Below, piece by piece: positions 14,590 through 23,558 of a stretch of 64,000 nt of DNA. Made by a program: the position numbers and the translations under genes. Under the pieces are notes generated by a model. The model did not search any database. It was not told the origin of the DNA and was given only the letters and a program-made list of their open reading frames with translations. The DNA comes from FEN-1297 sp963834015 (lineage in GTDB: Bacteria > Bacteroidota > Ignavibacteria > Ignavibacteriales > Ignavibacteriaceae), in NCBI GenBank assembly GCA_963834015.1, contig CAWIAG010000002.1, forward strand, positions 930,001 to 994,000, given 5' to 3'. The stretch's first letter is position 1; the number at the start of each line of letters is the position of its first letter.

Positions 14590-16752
14590 ATGCAAACAAC
14601 CATTGAAGACTTATCTTTTCTGTTATCAATTACTGATAATGTGGCTGCAATAAGGAGTCAGGAGAATTTACTACATACAATTTTTATGAAATTGTATGAA
14701 TTTTACGGAATTAAAATCGGTGGGGGGGCTCTATTTGATAAGGATAAAAAAAATCTAGGAATATATATTGTTGAAATTGTAGAAAGTAAAAGTTTAAATG
14801 ATTCATTGGTTTGGCTGCAGACATTATCTGTAAATTCGATTCCGTTTAATATTTCTTTAACAAATCCTAAAATAAGACCTATTGAAGTTAAACACTTCTA
14901 TTCCATGCATCCAAAGAATGAAAAACAATCCTTGCTGAAAGATGTTCTTGAAGAAATGCAAATCAAAACACTATCCTTGCTCCCGGTGAATACTGGAAGC
15001 GAATTTTTTGGGTTTTTAATTTTAGCATTGGAACATACCATTCTTAGCCAAAAAGATGAAGACTATTTACTTAAACTTTCGAACCTTATAGGTTCTGTAA
15101 TTAAGAATTTAAATGCTTATGAAAAATTACAGGGTAAAAATAAAGAAAAGGAAATACAACTTAACTTGCTTGCGGATCTTCTTACAACTAGAGAAAAAGA
15201 AGCTTTTTTTAAAAGAATAGCCGAGGGAACAAATAAATTAATCCCCTGTGATTATATTGCTTTTCATATCGAATATCCGGATATGGAGATATCTAACACG
15301 ATTTCACTCATTAAAGATGGTAAAAATCTGTTCAGAATAATGCCGCTAACCCGTAACATTTCATTATTTTTATTAGCTACAAAATCGAAAGTTGAAGGAA
15401 AGGATGGCCAGAATTATTTAGAAATAACCGGCGAGCCATTCAATAAACTTTGTGAACAATTTTCACACTTAAAGCAGTTAAAAGAAAAAGGCTCCGTTAA
15501 CTCCTTATTAGTTCTTCGATATGAATTTGAAAATTTAGCTGGATTAACAGTGATAGTAGGCCGAAGTCTTCCTTATTCATCTATGAAAATTGATGCGGTA
15601 ACAGATTTGATGTTTACTCAAAACAGAAATGCATTTTTTATGGTGAATGAAATTGATCTCGCTATTAATCTACTACCGTATTTAGGTTTGATTCTATCGA
15701 ATTTATATGCCTATGAAGAGATAAAAACACTCACAAAAAATTTGGAACAAGAAAAGAATTACCTCCTGGATGAAATCAATCTAACGAATAATATTCAAGA
15801 AATAATAGGGAAAAGCCAACAAATAAACTTTGCCCTAAATAAAGTAAAACAAGTAGCTCCTATAGATGCTACAGTCTTGATTCTGGGAGAGACTGGCACT
15901 GGCAAAGGACTAATTGCAAAGGCAATTCATAATTTATCAAACCGAAAAGAAAATGCTTTCATCACTGTAAATTGCGCTGCTCTTCCAGTTCAATTGATCG
16001 AATCGGAATTATTCGGGCATGAGAAAGGTAGTTTTACGGGAGCAATTGAAAAAAGGATAGGAAAATTTGAGGTTGCTAATGGAGGTACAATATTTTTAGA
16101 TGAGATTGGTGAATTACCGCTGGAAATTCAGGCAAAACTTTTACGTGTATTGCAGGAGAAAGAATTTGAGCGTCTTGGCGGAAAAAGTACGGTGCATTCT
16201 GATGTGCGCATTGTTGCAGCTACGAATCGTGTTTTAGAAAAAGAAGTCGAACAAGGAAAATTTCGTTCGGATTTATTCTTCAGATTAAATGTGTTCCCTA
16301 TTCTTGTTCCGCCGCTTCGCGAAAGAAAAGACGATATACCTTTTTTAGTAAAATATTTCCTGGATAAATATTCAAAAAAATTAGGGAAAGAATTAAAGTC
16401 AATAAAGAAAAATGACCTAGATATGTTATTAAATTATAATTGGCCGGGCAACATCCGTGAATTGGAACATATTATCGAACGTGCAGTTATTGTTTCAGAA
16501 GGATCAAATTTGAATTTCGAAAAATTATTGGGCGGGAACCTACAACAAACCGAACATGATTTCCAATCATTTAAAACATTAGTGGAAATTGAAAAAGAGC
16601 ATATTATGAATGCATTAAAAATTGCTAAAGGCAAAGTAACCGGTGAAAAAAGTGCGGCCCAGCTTCTGGGGATAAACGGAAAGACACTTGGCTCTAAAAT
16701 GAGAAAACTTAAAATTAAACGAGAGTTTATAATTACTACTGATAGAAAATAA
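14590..16752 (+). CDS. GAF-domain sigma-54-dependent transcriptional activator
   Basis: A 720-residue enhancer-binding protein. The first 390 residues contain two GAF-like sensory regions and resemble no receiver domain, so control is probably by a small ligand or redox state. The AAA+ domain (about 405-640) has Walker A GETGTGKG (near 433), the sigma-54 contact loop as GSFTGA (near 480, usual GAFTGA), Walker B GGTIFLDEIGELP and FRSDLFFRLNVFPI with RERKDDI. A Fis-type helix-turn-helix (GEKSAAQLLGINGKTLGSKM) ends the protein. The ribosome site AGGGA precedes the ATG at 14590. The paired palindromes immediately upstream and in front of three other genes make it the best candidate for binding them. 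Confidence 0.93.
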   Translation: MQTTIEDLSFLLSITDNVAAIRSQENLLHTIFMKLYEFYGIKIGGGALFDKDKKNLGIYIVEIVESKSLNDSLVWLQTLSVNSIPFNISLTNPKIRPIEVKHFYSMHPKNEKQSLLKDVLEEMQIKTLSLLPVNTGSEFFGFLILALEHTILSQKDEDYLLKLSNLIGSVIKNLNAYEKLQGKNKEKEIQLNLLADLLTTREKEAFFKRIAEGTNKLIPCDYIAFHIEYPDMEISNTISLIKDGKNLFRIMPLTRNISLFLLATKSKVEGKDGQNYLEITGEPFNKLCEQFSHLKQLKEKGSVNSLLVLRYEFENLAGLTVIVGRSLPYSSMKIDAVTDLMFTQNRNAFFMVNEIDLAINLLPYLGLILSNLYAYEEIKTLTKNLEQEKNYLLDEINLTNNIQEIIGKSQQINFALNKVKQVAPIDATVLILGETGTGKGLIAKAIHNLSNRKENAFITVNCAALPVQLIESELFGHEKGSFTGAIEKRIGKFEVANGGTIFLDEIGELPLEIQAKLLRVLQEKEFERLGGKSTVHSDVRIVAATNRVLEKEVEQGKFRSDLFFRLNVFPILVPPLRERKDDIPFLVKYFLDKYSKKLGKELKSIKKNDLDMLLNYNWPGNIRELEHIIERAVIVSEGSNLNFEKLLGGNLQQTEHDFQSFKTLVEIEKEHIMNALKIAKGKVTGEKSAAQLLGINGKTLGSKMRKLKIKREFIITTDRK

Positions 16753-16785
16753 ATTGGGGCGTGGCAATAACATACTCCAACAGAG

Positions 16786-18324
16786 TCAATGCTTCCACAA
16801 CTCCCTATCCAAACTCCTGTATTGTATTGCCTCGCTAATATGCGCCGGTAATATATTTTCGGACGCTTCAAGATCGGCTATTGTGCGGCTTACTTTCAGG
16901 ATTCTGTCGTAAGCTCTTGCAGAAAGGCCAAGCCTTGACATTGCCATTTTTAATAAATCTGAACAGGCGCTGTCAAGTTTGCAATACTCTCTTACTTCTT
17001 TAGAACCCATATCGCCGTTGCTAAAAATATCTTTGTGATGTTCAAATCTTTTGGACTGTATTTTTCTTGCCCGTATTACTCTTTCTCTTATAGCAGTGGA
17101 AGTTTCGCCTTTTGTATCTGAAGATATTTCCTTATACTTAACAGCAGGCACTTCAATATGTATATCAATTCTGTCTAACAAGGGTCCGGAAATTCTTGCC
17201 ATGTATTTTTGTATCTGCGGCGGTAAACAAGTGCACTCTTTTGCAGGATCGGTATAATAACCGCAGGGACAGGGATTCATAGCCGCGGCAAGCATAAAGT
17301 TAGCCGGGAATTCAAGTGAAAGCTTCGAACGACTTACCGTAACTTTGGAGTCTTCAAGAGGCTGTCGCAAAACTTCAAGCACGTTCTTTTTAAATTCGGG
17401 AAGCTCATCTAAAAAAAGTACCCCGTGATGTGCAAAAGAAACTTCCCCCGGCCTTGGAAATGATCCGCCCCCAACAAGAGCAGCATCAGATACAGTGTGA
17501 TGCGGACTTCTGTACGGCCTTTCGGTTACTAACGGTTTGTCTTTGGGAATAATCCCTGCAATGGAATGGATCTTAGTCGTTTCTAAAGCTTCGTCCAAAG
17601 TCATTGGCGGAAGTATCGAGGGAATTCTTTTTGCCAGCATGGTCTTACCTGAACCGGGAGGGCCTATCATAACTATATTATGCGCTCCTGCTGCAGCTAC
17701 TTCCAGTGCGCGCTTCACATTCTCCTGCCCCCTTACATCAGAAAAATCCAGGTGATATAAATTTATTTGTGAAAATAGTTCATCCTTATCCGTTATAGTT
17801 CTTTCCTTTTGAATTTTACCGTTTAAATAATCAACCACTTCATTAAGGCTTTCCATACCGTAAACTTCAACTTCATCAACTATTGAGGCTTCGCCTGCTG
17901 ATTCCTGCGATAATATTATTTTCTTTATTCCTTTTCGCTTTGCTTCAACAGCAATAGGAAGCGCCCCCTTGACAGATCTAAGCTTTCCGTCCAGTGAAAG
18001 CTCGCCTAAAAAGATTGTATCGTTATAGTTTTCTAATGTTACAAATTCCAGGGCTTTAAGTATACCTATGGCTATCGGAAGGTCAAATGAACTTCCTTCT
18101 TTTTTGATATCGGCGGGGGCAAGGTTAATGGTTATTTTTTTTATCGGGAAGTCGTACCCGCTGTTTTTTATAGCGGTAATAACACGTTCTTTACTCTCTT
18201 TTACAACGTTGTCCGGCAAACCGACAATAGTAAACCCAGGTATTTGTTTTTCTAAATTAGTTTCTACTTCAACGGTGTAAGCGTCTATCCCAATGGTCGC
18301 ACTTGAAAGAATTTTTGCAAGCAT
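16786..18324 (-). CDS. YifB/ComM-family Mg-chelatase-like AAA ATPase
   Basis: A 512-residue protein of the YifB/ComM family, hexameric helicase-like ATPases that promote branch migration during natural transformation. It has the N-terminal Lon-protease-like fold (VEVETNLEKQIPGFTIVGLPD), Walker A GPPGSGKTMLAKRIPSILP-type segment, Walker B HHGVLFLDELPEF, the zinc-like CPCGYY...CTCLPPQ Cys pairs, and the C-terminal SARAYDRILKVSRTIADLE region. Length is standard. It is convergent with the sigma-54 activator and otherwise isolated. DprA, which often adjoins it, is not present. Confidence 0.95.
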   Translation of the reverse strand: MLAKILSSATIGIDAYTVEVETNLEKQIPGFTIVGLPDNVVKESKERVITAIKNSGYDFPIKKITINLAPADIKKEGSSFDLPIAIGILKALEFVTLENYNDTIFLGELSLDGKLRSVKGALPIAVEAKRKGIKKIILSQESAGEASIVDEVEVYGMESLNEVVDYLNGKIQKERTITDKDELFSQINLYHLDFSDVRGQENVKRALEVAAAGAHNIVMIGPPGSGKTMLAKRIPSILPPMTLDEALETTKIHSIAGIIPKDKPLVTERPYRSPHHTVSDAALVGGGSFPRPGEVSFAHHGVLFLDELPEFKKNVLEVLRQPLEDSKVTVSRSKLSLEFPANFMLAAAMNPCPCGYYTDPAKECTCLPPQIQKYMARISGPLLDRIDIHIEVPAVKYKEISSDTKGETSTAIRERVIRARKIQSKRFEHHKDIFSNGDMGSKEVREYCKLDSACSDLLKMAMSRLGLSARAYDRILKVSRTIADLEASENILPAHISEAIQYRSLDRELWKH

Positions 18325-18567
18325 TTTCCCTCTTTATTGATTTGAAATGAATCAATTATACGGATACAATAGTTACAAATATTTTGTGAATCTATAATCG
18401 AATTGAAAATGTCCCTTGTTCTCTGTTTTTCAGAGTTAAAAATATACTTTAATTTATTAAAAGTAAATTCTAAATGGGTTATTATTAGTGGTGATCCGGT
18501 AAAATAATTTATGGAAAAGTGAGTGATGCGATTTTCGGGAACGCGGGTACAATCATCAGTTCCGGAT

Positions 18568-18711
18568 TTATTTGGATGATGCAGGGCTCCTTACGAAAGA
18601 ATTCAAACCGGCTTCGATAAATTTAAGGGCCGCCGAATGGTGCTCGGCATTCTCGTTTATCGCACAGACAAGAACGTTAGCATCAACCAGGCCGGTTTCA
18701 AAAGTGATCAT
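18568..18711 (-). pseudogene. Truncated PIN-domain (VapC-like) toxin
   Basis: From an ATG at 18711, overlapping the antitoxin end by 14 bases, the frame reads MITFETGLVDANVLVCAINE and continues HHSAALKFIEAG before stopping after 47 residues. This is the start of a PIN ribonuclease with its first catalytic Asp (LVDANVL). The remaining three acidic residues and the C-terminal two thirds are missing; no continuation was found in the other frames down to 18480. The toxin is therefore dead. Confidence 0.65.
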
Positions 18712-18922
18712 AAATTTCTCTCCGACTTAAGGTTCCCTGCACCGCGCCCAATTGAAAGGTCGGGAGTTTAATTCTTTTTCCCGCCGTTGTTCCGCTTGCA
18801 TTTTTTGCACTTATCCTTGTCTTTTCTTTCAAAAGATCTACGAGTTGCTGAATAAACCGTATTTCTTTTTCGGGAAGATCACGCACATCGATTTTTTCTA
18901 TCACTATGGTTTCTCCTTTCAT
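18698..18922 (-). CDS. Antitoxin of a VapBC-type pair
   Basis: A 74-residue protein with an N-terminal strand and helix (MKGETIVIEKIDVRDLPEKE) and a C-terminal tail LPTFQLGAVQGTLSRREIYD, the pattern of small antitoxins that wrap around PIN toxins. The stop overlaps the start of the truncated toxin by 14 bases, the usual coupling. With the toxin broken, the antitoxin is an orphan and may persist as a repressor of its own promoter or in defence against related toxins. Confidence 0.65.
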   Translation of the reverse strand: MKGETIVIEKIDVRDLPEKEIRFIQQLVDLLKEKTRISAKNASGTTAGKRIKLPTFQLGAVQGTLSRREIYDHF

Positions 18923-19300
18923 GATCGTTATTATACATTTGTTATTTCTTTCAATACCGCATTATTTATGCTATTAATTTACCGCTTTTTCAGGATAGGG
19001 TGTCAAGGACAAAAGTCAAGCGAAATTCGCACCTGATTCGCCTCCAGGAAACGGTATAGCTGATTATATGTAATAAATTTACTCATTTTTTGATTATCAA
19101 TCTACTGTATAGACTATATCACCCGAGGACACATTTCACATTAGGCATTTTCTGTCAATAAATAAAAGCCCTACCACAAAATGTGTAAGAGAATATGATA
19201 TATTTTAATCTCTAATCTTTATGTTATGAAAATGTTAATAATATTTATAGTCTTGATTTTAAATATTTTATTTTTTAGATTAAACAGTAGTTATCAGGGC
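18923..19300. other. Intergenic stretch without recognised genes
   Basis: AT-rich DNA between the antitoxin and a structured leader. Short open frames show no family resemblance, and no strong hairpin, tRNA or repeat was seen. A degraded gene cannot be ruled out. Confidence 0.4.
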
Positions 19301-19387
19301 TTTTCCAAAGGGGAAAACCACAATAAGTTTCAAGTTATCTGAGTTTTGATTTTTATTTTCAGCCGGAGGCTGATAAGCCTATGGCTT
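19301..19387 (+). promoter_or_regulatory. Structured leader with three hairpins before a small ORF
   Basis: TTTTCC/GGAAAA (19301-19306 and 19312-19317) forms a first hairpin. Two tandem hairpins follow: CAGCCGGAGGCTG (19360-19372) and AAGCCTATGGCTT (19375-19387), each a perfect five-base stem with three-base loop, separated by two bases. Because AGCC and GGCT halves are shared they can also pair with each other, so two exclusive folds are possible. They lie 25 bases before the ATG at 19413. No known riboswitch class was recognised. Confidence 0.4.
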
Positions 19388-19412
19388 AAATTATCTTAAC
19401 GAGAGGACAGAT

Positions 19413-19514
19413 ATGAAACGATCATCACTTTTCTTTGCTAACACTATTTTTCAATCATATTATAAATCTTCAATTGCCAAGAATAAAATGAGACACCGGC
19501 AAAAGAAGAAATAA
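19413..19514 (+). CDS. Possible 33-residue basic peptide
   Basis: An ATG at 19413 follows an AGAGGACAG ribosome-site-like sequence and opens 33 codons beginning MKRSSLFFANTIFQSYYK and ending RHRQKKK. The peptide is strongly basic with a short hydrophobic start. Its leader is structured. I recognise no family, and it may be a regulatory (leader) peptide or chance. Confidence 0.35.
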   Translation: MKRSSLFFANTIFQSYYKSSIAKNKMRHRQKKK

Positions 19515-19652
19515 TTCCATTTCTTTAACTAACATTCTTTTTCCTTTATATCAAAAATAATAGCCAATTTTCTTATTGGGTTTTTGTTTTGTTATGAACA
19601 TGTATTAATAAATTAATTTTAATATTTCTACGCTAAGAAAAAGGTTACTTCT

Positions 19653-19814
19653 ATGAAAGTATTTCTTAAGTTGATGTTATTAATCATTGGAATAATTTTA
19701 TATCAGTTATTTCGTCCAATGATTTTAGTATTAAAGCAAACTGAATCTGTAAAGTCAAAATCTGCCAAAATCATTTCCATTATAATTAAAAAAAGGATGG
19801 TGTCTTATGCATAA
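19653..19814 (+). CDS. Small single-helix membrane protein overlapping the next gene
   Basis: A 53-residue frame starts MKVFLKLMLLIIGIILYQLF, one clear transmembrane helix, followed by a Lys/Ser-rich tail. Its stop overlaps the ATG of the secreted protein at 19807 by eight bases (ATGCATAA), suggesting translational coupling. An AAGGTTAC sequence upstream is only a weak ribosome site. Function unknown. Confidence 0.4.
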   Translation: MKVFLKLMLLIIGIILYQLFRPMILVLKQTESVKSKSAKIISIIIKKRMVSYA

Positions 19815-20529
19815 CCTATGTAAACTTTGTATTGTTACTTTTCTTATCTTGTTAATTTTTTCGAGCGTTGAAGCTCAAACCAATCCAGTTTATCTGAGAA
19901 TGCAACAGTATAAACTTTCTGGTTCTGAAGATCGTTTAAAGAAAATCGGTGCAACCAAGTATGATGCTAGAACATATTCTAGTTTGGGGTACGATGACAC
20001 GACGTTAATAAATCTAAAAAAAATAGGCATTGATCTTCTTAACCTAGCTCAACTACCCTCACCTTGGAATGAGAAAATATTTACTGCACTTTCTGATTGC
20101 ATAATCATTGGCACTGTCTCAAGAATAGAACACCCTGAAGGAAAACCTTGGTTCAGAACCGTCGCATATGTTCAAATCGAACAGTTCATCAGAAATGACT
20201 ATAATCTTATAAAAAGTGAGATACCTGTTTTGATAGTATCTGCACCTGGCCATACGCTAGTTGGCGAAGACACGTTAGGAACCGGAGAACATGTTTTATT
20301 ATTCTTGAGTGCAAGTTCATTAATAGATTTTGCATCCTACAATAATATGGATGATTTATATAATAAAATCATAAATGATTCATCTATAAAATTTGGAATG
20401 ATTGCAAAATATGATATTAAATCTGAGAAAATAACCTACCGTAACAGAGAAGGTAATCTGACAAAAGTCAAAGAGAATATTAATACAGTTCTTATGACAG
20501 TGCATTCTAATTTGTCAACAGCTAAATAG
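19807..20529 (+). CDS. Secreted protein of unknown function
   Basis: A 240-residue protein with a clear signal peptide (LCIVTFLILLIFSSVEAQ, cleavage after Ala or Gln near residue 24). The mature part is a mixed alpha/beta domain with strands such as DCIIIGTVSRIEHP, YVQIEQFIRND and HVLLFLSASS, a pattern like small beta-barrel secreted proteins that report transport or modification costs, but no family can be named. It precedes the metalloprotease by 31 bases and was probably exported together with it. Cys is absent from the mature part apart from one residue. Confidence 0.7.
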   Translation: MHNLCKLCIVTFLILLIFSSVEAQTNPVYLRMQQYKLSGSEDRLKKIGATKYDARTYSSLGYDDTTLINLKKIGIDLLNLAQLPSPWNEKIFTALSDCIIIGTVSRIEHPEGKPWFRTVAYVQIEQFIRNDYNLIKSEIPVLIVSAPGHTLVGEDTLGTGEHVLLFLSASSLIDFASYNNMDDLYNKIINDSSIKFGMIAKYDIKSEKITYRNREGNLTKVKENINTVLMTVHSNLSTAK

Positions 20530-20560
20530 AACATTAAATATTTACAGGAGGAATTATATC

Positions 20561-21580
20561 ATGAATTTACGAATATTAAAACTAATCTGTATTTTTATCT
20601 TTTTTGCGTTTTTTCTGCAGCAAAAAATTCTTGCACAGTGTTATATTATCCCTGGGTATCACTGGCCTTCAAATTCAGCTACCTATTATATGAATAGTAA
20701 TCTTCAAACCACAACTGCGACACAGCAAGATTTTGAGACAGCAATTCAAGCAGCTGCAACGCAGTGGAGTAACGCAGGATCTAATTTTACATTTAATAAG
20801 GGACCTGATGTAAGTTATGATATGGGAACAGAACCCGATGGTATTAATCAAGTTGGATATTATTTTCCTGTTCCTGCTAATCCAGATCATGCTATTACAG
20901 TAGTTGATTGGTCTGGTACGACTATTTCAAAGTGCGAAACTTATTTTGACCAAAACTATATATTCTCAGCAAATCCAGCTAGTAATCAAATAGATATATT
21001 GAGTACTATTCTTCACGAATTTGGTCATTGGCTTTATCTTGATGATGAAACTGCTGCTTCTTGCTCTACTAATGTGATGTATAAATATTTAGGACAAGGT
21101 GATACTTCTCGCCGAAAACTAACATCAGATGATAAAAATGGTATTATCGAAATATATGGCAGTAGTACGACAGGTATTGAAGATGATATTGTGATAACTC
21201 AAACAACTACTAATTATAATGTTAATCAAGAATATGTAGGTGATATTAGTGCAACTTTTGTTGATAATTGGCCGTATGGAAATTATATAACTCACTGGAG
21301 TAATTGGCAAATAAATGCTTCCAGTACCTGTGGAAATGTGTTAGTGTACCAAAATCAGTCAAGTAGTATAGATATTCCTTCTCTACCAAATGGTTATCTT
21401 TGGAATAGGGATAATAATGGAAATGTATTAGCTACCCTTAGCATAAGTGCAACCGAAAATGATGGTACTATCCTTAATGCATCCGCACCAATTACAATCA
21501 GTGGTGTTCCAAATACATTTATTATGTCAGGAACTCTGGCTTCCAATACAACTTGGTGCGGCAATTTTACAATTACATGA
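20561..21580 (+). CDS. Secreted zinc metalloprotease, N-terminal part (in-frame TGA)
   Basis: A signal peptide (IFFAFFLQQKILAQ) leads a matrixin-like catalytic domain. The zinc site is HEFGHWLYLDD, His152 and His156 with Asp at the third-ligand position as in snapalysin-type enzymes, followed by the Met-turn NVMY and the CS..CSTN segment. A beta-sandwich region follows. The frame ends FTIT-TGA at 21578-21580, but the same reading frame continues as NITVPSGITLTVNPG with the family's ITGNITVPSG pattern, so a Gly codon (GGA) has become TGA by one base. The full gene would be 20561-23242 (893 codons). Either a nonsense mutation, a sequence error or read-through. A GGAG ribosome site precedes the ATG. 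Confidence 0.8.
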   Translation: MNLRILKLICIFIFFAFFLQQKILAQCYIIPGYHWPSNSATYYMNSNLQTTTATQQDFETAIQAAATQWSNAGSNFTFNKGPDVSYDMGTEPDGINQVGYYFPVPANPDHAITVVDWSGTTISKCETYFDQNYIFSANPASNQIDILSTILHEFGHWLYLDDETAASCSTNVMYKYLGQGDTSRRKLTSDDKNGIIEIYGSSTTGIEDDIVITQTTTNYNVNQEYVGDISATFVDNWPYGNYITHWSNWQINASSTCGNVLVYQNQSSSIDIPSLPNGYLWNRDNNGNVLATLSISATENDGTILNASAPITISGVPNTFIMSGTLASNTTWCGNFTIT

Positions 21581-23242
21581 AATATTACAGTACCGTCCGG
21601 TATAACTCTGACGGTCAATCCTGGATCGACTGTTGAATTTGCCAGCGGTGCTTCTCTTATTGTGAGTGGAGTTTTAAAGGCCAATTTATGTACTTTTACT
21701 TCAAAATCAGGAACGACTCAAGGAAGCTGGGGAAACATTACATTAAGTGGTTCTGGGACAAACAGTTCAAATCTTAGTAACGTAATTATTCAGTATGGTA
21801 GTGGAATTCAGTTTCTATCCGGCGCAGATGCTGTATTACAAAATTCTACAATTAATAATTGTACAGAAGATGTTTATATATACAATGCGGCACCTTCTAT
21901 AATAGGAGATCAGATAATTAATCCGTCACAATGCGGTATTTATATTGATGCTTCAGGTTATTCACCCGCTATTTATTCTAACCTTATCAAAATGACAACC
22001 GGACAAAGTACTGAAGGAATATATATCCTCGACAATAGTGCACCATATATTTCAAATAACAGAATTGGCGGTTTTGTATATGGAATTTACGGAGGTGGCG
22101 GTAGCATTACACGCCTTCAGGGCTCAAGTTTTCCATCCCAGAATAATTTAATTTATGGTAATGGTTATGGTCTCACTGCCGGTTGGGGAAGTACTATTTA
22201 TGGAGGTTATCAGGGTAATGGTATGTATAATAGCATCCACGGTAACACATCTGAAGATGCATATTCATATCACAACAGTTATTTATATGCTGAATATGAT
22301 TACTGGGGATCAACTCCATTAAGAGCTACTGATGGTACCGGAGGACTAGATTATAATAATAATTTAGGTACTAATGATCCCTGGAAAGGAGCAACTCCCT
22401 CAATAGAGAAAAAGAATAATTCTTATTCTTTGAATGAACTTGCATCAGTTACTATTCCGAATCCATCTATAACTGACAGCAGTAGTACTGACCCATTTTC
22501 AGCATTGAATCTTGAAGATAAAGGAGATTTAAGCGGTGCCATAATTCAATATATGGGATTGATCGCTAAAGATAATCATGCAGATTTTGCCATTACAGAA
22601 CTTTTCAAGTTATTTAACCAATTTTCAAGAACCGATATATTAACTTATTTCGAAACTTTTACATCAAGCAATAAACATTACCCATTAGTTTCAAAGCTGA
22701 TTGCCGATTATAATCTTCAGACAGGTGAGTTTGATAAAGCAATCAGCACTTATGATAATTTGATTAAAAACTATTCAAATGATTATTACGGAATAAATGC
22801 AAGGTTTCAAAAGTTGTTTGCCTATGTAAATGTAAAAAATGATTTAACAAAAGCACAACAAATGCTGACTCAAATTAAATCCTTGAATCTTACTGACCTT
22901 TTATGGACGGTACAAATCGAGCAGGCTGAAAGTATGATAGGAAGCTCAAGTAAAAGCAATAATTCCGAAATCAGCATACCAGCTGGATATTCAATTGCAA
23001 ATTATCCTAATCCGTTTAATCCGACAACAATGATTCAATATCAAATCCCTTCTAATGGGATGGTAACATTAAAAGTGTTTGATGTACTAGGCAGAGAAAT
23101 CAAAACATTAGTTAGTGAGTATAAGCAACAAGGTACTTATACTGTTTCGTTTGATGCATCAAAACTGGCTAGCGGAATATATTTCTATCAAATAAGATCG
23201 GGCAATTATATTTCAACTAAAAAGATGATGTATATGAAATAG
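21581..23242 (+). CDS. Beta-helix and type IX sorting domain, C-terminal part of the metalloprotease
   Basis: This continues the metalloprotease frame after the TGA; the first ATG-type start is at 21662 but homology begins directly after the stop. It encodes right-handed parallel beta-helix coils rich in Asn/Gly (for example NLIYGNGYGLTAGWGS), a helical repeat region at about residues 270-410 of this part, and a C-terminal type IX secretion sorting domain with NYPNPFNPTTMIQYQIP, VTLKVFDVLGREIKTLV and GIYFYQIRSGNYISTKKM. This sorting domain carries surface or secreted proteins through the Por apparatus. Without the N-terminal signal peptide this half cannot be exported. Confidence 0.85.
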   Translation, partial: NITVPSGITLTVNPGSTVEFASGASLIVSGVLKANLCTFTSKSGTTQGSWGNITLSGSGTNSSNLSNVIIQYGSGIQFLSGADAVLQNSTINNCTEDVYIYNAAPSIIGDQIINPSQCGIYIDASGYSPAIYSNLIKMTTGQSTEGIYILDNSAPYISNNRIGGFVYGIYGGGGSITRLQGSSFPSQNNLIYGNGYGLTAGWGSTIYGGYQGNGMYNSIHGNTSEDAYSYHNSYLYAEYDYWGSTPLRATDGTGGLDYNNNLGTNDPWKGATPSIEKKNNSYSLNELASVTIPNPSITDSSSTDPFSALNLEDKGDLSGAIIQYMGLIAKDNHADFAITELFKLFNQFSRTDILTYFETFTSSNKHYPLVSKLIADYNLQTGEFDKAISTYDNLIKNYSNDYYGINARFQKLFAYVNVKNDLTKAQQMLTQIKSLNLTDLLWTVQIEQAESMIGSSSKSNNSEISIPAGYSIANYPNPFNPTTMIQYQIPSNGMVTLKVFDVLGREIKTLVSEYKQQGTYTVSFDASKLASGIYFYQIRSGNYISTKKMMYMK

Positions 23243-23266
23243 TAAATTGTCCCAATCTAATTTAAT

Positions 23267-23312
23267 ATCCGTGCTATGAAAGCCGACCTTCATAGCACGG
23301 ATTTATATTTTT
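23267..23312 (+). terminator. Rho-independent terminator after the metalloprotease
   Basis: ATCCGTGCTATGAA (23267-23280) and TTCATAGCACGGAT (23289-23302) form a perfect 14-bp stem with an eight-base loop, followed by TTATATTTTT. It ends 60 bases after the sorting-domain stop. Confidence 0.85.
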
Positions 23313-23405
23313 AGTCAATTCAATAATAATAACTCTTTGAAATTTATGAGGAATCTGGTGCACGGTATGATTGGACAAATCAGCAGGTATCTAGTTCGCA
23401 TTTAA

Positions 23406-23558
23406 ACCGAAGATTATGCACATGGGGAAAGCCCCGAACATCATGAAATGGGAATTCGGAATTATGCAAAAGGCTGGACGGTAACAGAAATTTATCAGTT
23501 CGAAGCTCTTAGCGGAGAGGATATAATCGATCTCAAAAAAAACTCACCCTATTTATAA
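23406..23558 (+). pseudogene. Gene-end fragment converging on nuoI
   Basis: After a TAA at 23403 the plus strand has 50 open codons ending at 23558 with segments EDYAHGESPEHHEM, NYAKGWTVTEIYQFEALSG and EDIIDLKKNSPYL, which read like the C-terminus of a folded protein rather than chance. No start with a ribosome site is present and the frame is closed upstream. It overlaps the end of nuoI by ten bases. Probably the remains of a gene; the family is not recognised. Confidence 0.35.

Noticed and set aside
16434..16871. Minus-strand open frame across the activator end
   Set aside because: It lies opposite the activator HTH and overlaps the ComM-like gene in another frame; no family resemblance.
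21578..21580. UGA recoded as glycine or selenocysteine
   Set aside because: Other genes in the window end with TGA; the expected residue is Gly by pattern and there is no selenocysteine structure visible. A single substitution is simpler.
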